From contig CAWGST010000002.1 in the NCBI GenBank assembly GCA_963825315.1, positions 372,001 to 436,000 of the forward strand: a stretch of 64,000 nucleotides of DNA, written 5' to 3'. Of the stretch, positions 58,181-64,000 are shown one piece after another. The translations under genes and the position numbers were made by a program. The DNA is from DASRLE01 sp963825315 (lineage in GTDB: Bacteria > Verrucomicrobiota > Verrucomicrobiia > Limisphaerales > Palsa-1400). Positions within the stretch are counted from its first letter, which is position 1; each line of letters opens with the position of its first letter. The notes beneath the pieces were generated by a model. The model worked only from the letters and a program-made list of their open reading frames with translations. It searched no databases and had not been told where the DNA came from.

Positions 58181-58942
58181 TTACATTTTCAACACGCGTT
58201 GGCGGTAGGCCTCATCGGGACGGCCAGCAATGCGGGCGATGTTCTCTCCGGACAGAAACACGGGGCCGCCAAGGGCGGCAGCGCCCATGAAAATTTTGGC
58301 CGCTTTCTCGGCCATCAGCATGGAGGAAAGAACGGATTGCCACGTGCCCCCAAGTGTAATGAGGCCGTGGTTTTGCATCAGGATGACCCGGGGCTGGCAC
58401 TGTTGCTTTTGAATGAAGGCTTCGGTTTCCCGACGGATGGCCTGCGCCAGTTTCAGGCCGGGATCGGTGTAGGGGACGAAAACCGAGGCGGGGCCGCAAC
58501 AAACGATTTCGTCCGGAACCATGCGGTGTCCGGCAAAATCCCTCGAGCGCGGCGAACAGAGGATTTGATTGACAGTGGTGGCATGGGTGTGGCCGGCGAA
58601 TTTGACGCCGGGCAGGGAAAGCGTCCAGGCATGGAAGACGGCTTCGACGGAAGGTTTTTTCGCCTTGGGGTCAACACGGGCGGCCAGCAGGGCGTCATCC
58701 ACCTGCGGGTCGGTCAGGCTTTCTTTTTCCAGCAGGGGCAGCAGGGCGGAGAAACGGCACTCGACGACGTCGTCTTCTTTGAGGGTGCCGAGGCAGGCGC
58801 CGCTGGCTTTGACGAGAAAGGTATCGTCGCCAAGACGCGCGGAGGTGTTGCCTTCGCCGAGCATGGCCAGACCGCGGTCTTCGCGGCCCAGTTCGTGGGA
58901 AAGGGTGACGAGATCTTGAAGGATTGGATTTTGCATTTTCAT
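58181..58942 (-). CDS. Class II aldolase/adducin-family protein
   Basis: 253 residues, cytoplasmic. Zinc-binding histidines in KFAGHTHATTVNQ and QNHGLITLGG, catalytic Glu in SVEAVFHAW, and phosphate-site residues in GEGNTSARLGDDTFLVKASGACLG. Enzymes of this family (fuculose-, rhamnulose-phosphate aldolases, ribulose-phosphate epimerases) act on phosphorylated ketoses. Its ATG overlaps the upstream SrlD-like stop by one base, and it is the last gene of an operon reading 62665 to 58181. The likely job is cleavage of a keto-sugar phosphate made by the two dehydrogenases upstream; the exact sugar is unknown. Confidence 0.88.
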   Translation of the reverse strand: MKMQNPILQDLVTLSHELGREDRGLAMLGEGNTSARLGDDTFLVKASGACLGTLKEDDVVECRFSALLPLLEKESLTDPQVDDALLAARVDPKAKKPSVEAVFHAWTLSLPGVKFAGHTHATTVNQILCSPRSRDFAGHRMVPDEIVCCGPASVFVPYTDPGLKLAQAIRRETEAFIQKQQCQPRVILMQNHGLITLGGTWQSVLSSMLMAEKAAKIFMGAAALGGPVFLSGENIARIAGRPDEAYRQRVLKM

Positions 58943-59754
58943 CAGCTCATTTCCTGGCCGCCGGTCACGCTCAAGGCAATGCCGGTGATGTAAGAGGATT
59001 GGTCGGAGGCGAGAAAGACGACGGCGTTGCAGACGTCCTCGTAACTACAGCCGCGTTTCATGGGCACTTGATTGACGTAGGCCTGGCGGACCTCGGCCAC
59101 GTTTTTGGCGCCGGGGACTTTGCCGGCGCGAAGGTACTGGGCCAACAAGCCCGTTTCAGGATGGGTCCAAAGCGGGGAGTCGAGCAGGTTGCCGGGGCAA
59201 ATCGCGTTGCAGCGCACCTGGAACGGGGCCATTTCCAGCGCGACGCTCTGGGTGTGGCCGATGCCGCCGAACTTGCTGGCGGCGTAAGCGGAGTTGGCGG
59301 CGCTGCCCTTCTTGCCGGATTTGGAATTGATATTGACAATCGAACCACCCCCCTGGCTCTGCATGAGGCGGCAGGCATATTTGGTGACCAGGAAATAACC
59401 AAAGAGGTTCACGTCCAGGACCGCCCGCCATTTCCCGGCATCCGCGCCGGCAATGGGTTCGGCAATCAGGATGCCGGCGTTGGCCACGACGATGTCCACG
59501 CGGCCGAACTCCTGCGCCGCGCGATCGAAAAGCATTTTGACATCAGTTTCCCGGGTGACATCCACTTTCACACCGAGGACGCAGCCAGCCGTTTCGGCGG
59601 CGATGGCTGCGGCGGTTTCGGCCACGCCCTTCTCGTTCACGTCGGCAATCACGACCTTGCAGCCTTCGCGGACGAGCCGCAGCGAGATGGCCCGGCCCAA
59701 ACCCTGCGCCCCGCCGGTCACGATGGCGATCTTGTTCTTCAAATCCGCGCTCAT
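58942..59754 (-). CDS. SDR, sorbitol-6-phosphate 2-dehydrogenase (SrlD)-like
   Basis: 270 residues. NAD motif TGGAQGLGRAI, NAG, and the active-site region VNINSKSGKKGSAANSAYAASKFGGIGHTQSVALEMAP. The distinctive INSKSGK.GS..N..Y.A.KFGG.G.TQS, the PLKRGC-like VPMKRGCSYEDV and the closing VTGGQEMS match E. coli SrlD as I recall it, so the substrate is probably a hexitol phosphate or a related polyol. It starts in an ATGA overlap with the dehydrogenase stop upstream. Confidence 0.85.
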   Translation of the reverse strand: MSADLKNKIAIVTGGAQGLGRAISLRLVREGCKVVIADVNEKGVAETAAAIAAETAGCVLGVKVDVTRETDVKMLFDRAAQEFGRVDIVVANAGILIAEPIAGADAGKWRAVLDVNLFGYFLVTKYACRLMQSQGGGSIVNINSKSGKKGSAANSAYAASKFGGIGHTQSVALEMAPFQVRCNAICPGNLLDSPLWTHPETGLLAQYLRAGKVPGAKNVAEVRQAYVNQVPMKRGCSYEDVCNAVVFLASDQSSYITGIALSVTGGQEMS

Positions 59755-61373
59755 GTTGTGGGGAATTGTTTCACGAGAGCTTCCTCCGCCTGTTTGTTCC
59801 AGTGACCGTCCGAAAGCGGGAGTGAGCCGCCCAGTTCGGTCAGCGCGGTGAGTTTCAATCCGCGGCAGGAAGGGTAAACAAGAATTTTGCCGGGCATGAG
59901 ATTTTTTTCCACCGCCCGGATGCCGTCTATCGCGCCCTCCAATCCGGCCACGGCGGCCACGGACAGATTGGTGTCGAGCCGGCGCGAAACCACTTTGGCC
60001 AGGACCTGCTTCATGTCCTCGAGCACCGAACCGCTGGTGCCGGTGAAGTAAAGTTGCTTCTCGATGTAGGCGTCCAGATCAAGGCCGGCGGTCTTGTCGG
60101 CGGGAATGCCGGCGAAGATGTTGACCCTGCCTCCGGGCGCGGCGTCCTGGACGGCCTGGGCGACGAGCGCGGGCACGGGCGCCATGAGCACGATGTAATT
60201 GAACTGGCCGGGAAGTTTTTCTTTGGACGGATTGTAGAGGCGCAGCGTGAGTTTATTTTTGGCCGCCAATGGTTCGGCCAGCTTTTGCAGCGCGGCCAAA
60301 CGCTCGTCGCTCAGGTCGCCGGCGAACACCGCCACCCCGGGCACGCCCTGGCAGAGGTCGCGGATGACGTGCATCGTCCCCATCGGACCGGCGGCGCCGA
60401 TGATATTGATTTTGTCGTTGGGACGGATTTCGGCCGTGGCCGGAATGGCGGACATGGCCGCGGCGGGGTCCCTGCCGGTGGCGCCGACAAGGCGGATGCC
60501 GCCATAGTGAACGCGGCCGACTTGCGACACAACCGCACGGCCAAACTTGCCGCCGGCTTGAACGATGTTGAACAAGCCGCCGGCCGCCACTTTGGGAAAA
60601 AGTTTTTCCACCGTCGCGGGGTCTGAGCCGAAGTAGATGACGTCGTCATAAGCCGCGTTGTTCAGTCCGGCAATGTTGTCAGCCGTGGTGAAGGTGGTGG
60701 TTTTGGGTTTGCCCGGCAGGCTCCAGACCCGGTTTTTGTCCACCAGCGTCTCGCCCACCACCAGCATCCGGCCGCCGTCCTTGAGGGTCTGCCGTTGCTT
60801 CTCGACATAGGAATCTTCGACGCAGGCCCACGGTTCCACCAGCGCGAGGGCGGAGGAGGACAAATCTTCGGGGACGGGAATGAGCATGGATTCACCCTCC
60901 GGGGCAGTGATGACGCGTTCGTCCAAAAGAACGTACTCCTGGAGCGCGCCTTCAAAGTTGTAGCCGAAGGCCGAGTTGGAGTTGGCGGTGGGCAACCAAC
61001 GGTAATCGGTTTGCACGAGGTAGCGCCCGCCCACCTTGTGGCGTTTGACATTGGCGCCGACCTTGACGAGGCGGATCACCGTCTCATGGCCGGGCACCGT
61101 CGGTTTGTCGCCGGGCACATAGTTGGGCATGCCCCGCAAAGAGTCCTCATCAATGCCGGCGGTGATGGAGGATTTGCGGGCGTGAGCGGAAAATTGTTTG
61201 AGCAGCTTGAGGTCGGAGAAGCACAAGCCGACGACTTCAACCCGGCCCAGAACCTGATCGGGTCCCGGTTCGAAGACGGCCTTGGTTTCGTTCAGGCGCA
61301 ATTGGTCCGGCCCGACCAGTTGCACGGCGCGCTGTTGTTTTGGAATGGCGGCGCTTGACATGATTTTCCTCAC
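59751..61373 (-). CDS. Zinc-dependent alcohol dehydrogenase, L-sorbose-1-phosphate reductase-like
   Basis: 540 residues, longer than the usual 350 of medium-chain dehydrogenases. GroES-like N-terminal domain with zinc ligands C in VVGLCFSDLK and H in VPGHETVIR; structural pieces LVQTDYRWLPTANSNSAFGYNFEGALQEYV and ALVEPWACVE. The Rossmann part comes late (INIIGAAGPMGTMHVIRDL), after an insert of about 100 residues. SorE-type sorbose-phosphate reductases share this layout. Start ATG 61373 overlaps the PHP gene stop (ATGA); an internal ATG four codons later (SSAAIPKQQR) is an alternative. Confidence 0.8.
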   Translation of the reverse strand: MRKIMSSAAIPKQQRAVQLVGPDQLRLNETKAVFEPGPDQVLGRVEVVGLCFSDLKLLKQFSAHARKSSITAGIDEDSLRGMPNYVPGDKPTVPGHETVIRLVKVGANVKRHKVGGRYLVQTDYRWLPTANSNSAFGYNFEGALQEYVLLDERVITAPEGESMLIPVPEDLSSSALALVEPWACVEDSYVEKQRQTLKDGGRMLVVGETLVDKNRVWSLPGKPKTTTFTTADNIAGLNNAAYDDVIYFGSDPATVEKLFPKVAAGGLFNIVQAGGKFGRAVVSQVGRVHYGGIRLVGATGRDPAAAMSAIPATAEIRPNDKINIIGAAGPMGTMHVIRDLCQGVPGVAVFAGDLSDERLAALQKLAEPLAAKNKLTLRLYNPSKEKLPGQFNYIVLMAPVPALVAQAVQDAAPGGRVNIFAGIPADKTAGLDLDAYIEKQLYFTGTSGSVLEDMKQVLAKVVSRRLDTNLSVAAVAGLEGAIDGIRAVEKNLMPGKILVYPSCRGLKLTALTELGGSLPLSDGHWNKQAEEALVKQFPTT

Positions 61374-62665
61374 TGAATTTTCGCGAGAATATTGCCGGGC
61401 GCAACCGCGGCGGTCAAGCCGCGCAACTGATTCTCCTTTCCCGGCTCCAGTTCGCGTCCCATCCTCTCAAAAAATTCGTTTTTGGCGGGAAGCGTTCTGA
61501 AAGTTCTTGCGGCCCACTGGCTCGTGTAGCCCAGGCCGCTCTGGCGCTGCAAGACTGAATGGGCATAAAAAATATGCGCGCCGCGCAGGAAAAGCGGCGC
61601 CAGCGGCTTAAGTTCCGCCGTTTCAAATGAATCCACGAACTTGTTGCCCGGTGAATTCATCTCGGTGCCGACGATAATCGGGAAGTGATGCTTCTCCGCC
61701 AAGGCGACGACATCATGGAGATTTTGGAGTTTCTGGTCGCGGAGGCCGGGGGAATAGTTGCGGTCCGGGATGATATTCAGCGCCGCCGCGCCGGACGCCT
61801 TGCCAACTTCAAACAACTCCTCGAGGCACTTCTCGCCCTCGCTGGCGCCGTCGAGCCAGGCCAGCGTGGGAATGGCGCCGGACTGGAGGACGAAACGGTT
61901 CATGTCAGCCATCAAAGGAAAGGAGCCTTCACCCGGCTGCACGTAGCCGACGCCGCCTTTCTTCATTGTCTTGGTGCGAATCAGGTTCTGGAGTTTCGCG
62001 CCGGGGGATGGGGCGTCGCCGAGTTTCTGTCTCCAAAATGCGGCGCGGACGGCGGGGTCAGGAAACACCCGGGCGGCCTGGCGCTCGAACGCTTCACAGA
62101 GATGGCGCTCGGTGGCATTGCCTTGGGGCGTTATCGAAGCCACGTCCTTCTCGTAATCGAGTTCGACCGGTTGCATGTGCCTGTTCACGCGAGCCAGCAG
62201 ATCGCGGGTGCGTTGGGCTGCGGCCGCGCGCATCTCCGCCAGAAATGGATGCGGCGCGGCACTGGTGAAGCCCACGCCCATGTGATAGGCGATGCCCGGT
62301 TCTCCGGGGGAATTGATGACGCGGGTGGCAAACTCGGGGACAAAGGCGCGCGATTCCAGGCTGACGCAGGTTTTCAGGCCGAGGAGACGCCCGGCTTCCA
62401 GAAATTCTTCCAGCCCGTCCAGCACATCGAAGTCAACAATTCCCGCCACCGCCAACCCTGCTTTGCGCGCCAGCCACGCATATTTCGAGGGTGAATAGCC
62501 ATAGGCGTTGTAGGAAAAGAAAGTGTGCGCGTGGAGATTCACGCCGGTTCCCGGCTCCGGCAGTGTCATCAGCCCGTCCCCGACCTGCCGCCAGAGAGTT
62601 GCCAGCGCGCGATGGCGCTCCGCGGAATCAAAACTATCCAGTTGTCGCTCCAGTAATTCGGTCAT
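61370..62665 (-). CDS. PHP-domain protein
   Basis: 431 residues from ATG 62665 (a TTG two codons earlier is possible). The segment VNLHAHTFFSYNAYGYSPSKYAWLARKAGLAVAGIVDFDVLDGLEEF is the first PHP motif with metal-binding His-x-His and Asp; later histidines in YHMGVGF, PFLAEM and ADMNRFV, and IIVGTEMNSPGN, complete the likely metal site. PHP proteins are phosphatases or phosphodiesterases. As first gene of the operon with the SorE-like, SrlD-like and aldolase genes, it may act as a sugar-phosphate phosphatase; that is inferred. The 270-base gap upstream to the divergent permease gene contains no further gene. Confidence 0.8.
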   Translation of the reverse strand: MTELLERQLDSFDSAERHRALATLWRQVGDGLMTLPEPGTGVNLHAHTFFSYNAYGYSPSKYAWLARKAGLAVAGIVDFDVLDGLEEFLEAGRLLGLKTCVSLESRAFVPEFATRVINSPGEPGIAYHMGVGFTSAAPHPFLAEMRAAAAQRTRDLLARVNRHMQPVELDYEKDVASITPQGNATERHLCEAFERQAARVFPDPAVRAAFWRQKLGDAPSPGAKLQNLIRTKTMKKGGVGYVQPGEGSFPLMADMNRFVLQSGAIPTLAWLDGASEGEKCLEELFEVGKASGAAALNIIPDRNYSPGLRDQKLQNLHDVVALAEKHHFPIIVGTEMNSPGNKFVDSFETAELKPLAPLFLRGAHIFYAHSVLQRQSGLGYTSQWAARTFRTLPAKNEFFERMGRELEPGKENQLRGLTAAVAPGNILAKIQ

Positions 62666-62934
62666 TGGCAAAGCTTCTCAAACAAGATGAGGGCGGCAGT
62701 TTAGCGCGGAATAGGTTGAGATCAATCCAGAAGTCGAAAAAGCCATGGATGATGTCATTGCTTTAATGGCTGATTGAAGCCAAAATCCGAGAGATAATTT
62801 AATGAGATTTTAGAATTAAGAATCTGATCCAAATGACTTGCTGCATCGCAAAATTGCCGGCTGCACAAAAGAGATCGGGATTGGGAAGGGCGGTTTGAAC
62901 TTGTCAATAATCAATCGTCCGTCATAAATGTTTT

Positions 62935-64000
62935 GTGCGTTTGCTGGATCGCTATATACTGCGCGAGTTGCTGGCGCCGCTGGCATATTGTCTGGGCGGC
63001 TTCCTGATCTTCTACGTCGCTTTTGATTTGATCTTCGAGATCAACCGTTTCCAGGAAGGACATCTGCTCTTCCTCGACGTGGTCGAGTATTACGTTGTCA
63101 CGCTGCCGGAAATTCTGGCGGACCAGGTCATTCCCGTCTCGCTGCTGCTGGCCTGCCTTTACGCGCTGACCAATCACAGCCGTCACAACGAATTAACCGC
63201 CATGCGCGCGGCGGGCGTCAGTTTCTGGCGATTGTCCCTGCCCTATTTGGGCGTGGGGGTGGTTTGCGGCGCGGCCATTTTGGCCCTCAACGAGCTGTGG
63301 GTGCCGCGGGCCGCGGACAAGTCCAAGGACATCCTGGAACGGCGCAAGAACCCCGGCCAGGACCGCAACTGGACCGGAAGATTGGACTTCCACAACGACG
63401 CCGACCGGCGGCATTGGAACATGGCCCATTTCAATCGATCCACTTCTGAAATGACCGGACCCACCGTCACCTGGGAATCGCCCGACGGCTCGAGCCACGC
63501 AATTTTCGCCAGGAGCGGCGTCTATACCAACGATCAATGGCGCTTTTTCAACGTCGAAAGATGGGACCGGGCGGCGGGCGATGACATTCCCCAACAAACC
63601 ACCAACCGCTTTCTTGACATCCCCTTTTCCGAAACCCCGGCCTCGATTAGAACCGAAATCAAGGTCAGCGCTCTCACTCCGACCGAGGCCGCGAAAGGCC
63701 CGCAGCTCTCCATCCGCGAACTTCTCCTCTACCTGCGCTGGCATCCGCACCTGGATCGGGAGAAGCGATGGCCGTCCCTCATGACGCAACTGCAAGGCCG
63801 CATCGCCGCGCCGTTCACCTGCCTGGCGGTGGTGCTGATCGCGCTGCCCTTTGGCGCGCGCAGCGGCCGGCACAACGTTTTCGTTGGCGTGGCCGGGAGC
63901 ATTTTCATTTGCTTCGCCTACTTCATCCTGCAGCGCGTCTCCTTCGGCCTGGGCGTCGCCGGCTACCTCCCGCCGGTGGCGGCGGCATGGCTGCCCAACA
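62935..64000 (+). CDS. LptF/LptG-family lipopolysaccharide export permease, 5' part
   Basis: Frame from GTG 62935 (MRLLDRYILRELLAPLAYCLGGFLIFYVAFDLIFE) to the window end, about 355 codons without stop. First membrane segments (residues 12-35, 57-85, 100-125) surround VSLLLACLYALTNHSRHNELTAMRAAGVSFWRL, the conserved cytoplasmic coupling region of YjgP/YjgQ permeases. A periplasmic beta-jellyroll region follows and the last spans are at the end (TCLAVVLIALPFGARSGRHNVFVGVAG...YFILQRVSFGLG). Only about 20-30 residues are likely missing. With LptB it moves LPS from the inner membrane to the periplasmic bridge, so the organism has an outer membrane with LPS-like glycolipid. Confidence 0.88.
   Translation, partial: MRLLDRYILRELLAPLAYCLGGFLIFYVAFDLIFEINRFQEGHLLFLDVVEYYVVTLPEILADQVIPVSLLLACLYALTNHSRHNELTAMRAAGVSFWRLSLPYLGVGVVCGAAILALNELWVPRAADKSKDILERRKNPGQDRNWTGRLDFHNDADRRHWNMAHFNRSTSEMTGPTVTWESPDGSSHAIFARSGVYTNDQWRFFNVERWDRAAGDDIPQQTTNRFLDIPFSETPASIRTEIKVSALTPTEAAKGPQLSIRELLLYLRWHPHLDREKRWPSLMTQLQGRIAAPFTCLAVVLIALPFGARSGRHNVFVGVAGSIFICFAYFILQRVSFGLGVAGYLPPVAAAWLPN

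Overview
The window reads as chromosomal DNA from a polysaccharide-degrading member of the Verrucomicrobiota (Pedosphaera/Limisphaerales-like). This is inferred from the gene families: secreted proteins with autotransporter-associated beta-strand (PATR) repeats ending in short FYRL/FFRL tails, prepilin-like proteins with a DG motif, long TPR membrane proteins, GH106/GH28/PL4 enzymes, and a sensor kinase of the Reg_prop/Y_Y_Y type. No rRNA gene or CRISPR array was seen.

Region 1 (1-6135): the tail of a DUF2252 gene, then a 5.3-kb element integrated in a tRNA-Phe gene. A 42-bp repeat of the tRNA 5' half bounds the element at 768-809 and 6059-6100, and paired GGGATRCAA arm-like sites lie inside each end. 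It carries a tyrosine recombinase, a PIN toxin/antitoxin pair, a Sel1-repeat protein coupled to a trypsin-like protease, and two unknown genes.

Region 2 (6317-19145): a pectin/rhamnogalacturonan locus with a PL22 lyase-like protein, two GH2 enzymes, a PL4 lyase, a sensor kinase and a response regulator. Genes are often joined by ATGA overlaps. Four reading frames are broken by an apparent missing base.

Region 3 (19190-45996): two tandem TPR membrane proteins (one broken), a PATR protein, a prepilin-like protein, a Delta-60 repeat protein, GH106, two GH28 enzymes, a PKD-domain protein, and a second PL4 lyase fused to FN3 and PATR repeats.

Region 4 (46096-62665): intracellular metabolism. An SDR, a GH88 and an Old-Yellow-Enzyme-like reductase probably process unsaturated uronates. 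A DeoR regulator with a 2-oxoacid dehydrogenase complex (fused E1, E2 with two E3-binding domains, E3) forms one minus-strand operon. A second minus-strand operon holds a PHP protein, a SorE-like dehydrogenase, a SrlD-like SDR and a class II aldolase. Between the two operons lies a repeat-rich accessory patch (55630-58180) with a toxin-antitoxin pair, a helically phased CCCGTWACA array, inverted repeats and an orphan gene flanked by perfect 20-bp inverted repeats. The window ends inside an LptF/LptG permease gene.

A recurring feature is about a dozen single-base frame breaks, clustered at 12.7-20.3, 27.3-27.7 and 39.4-42.2 kb. They could be assembly or read errors, or real decay of the carbohydrate locus. 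Affected genes are given as whole genes with the break located.
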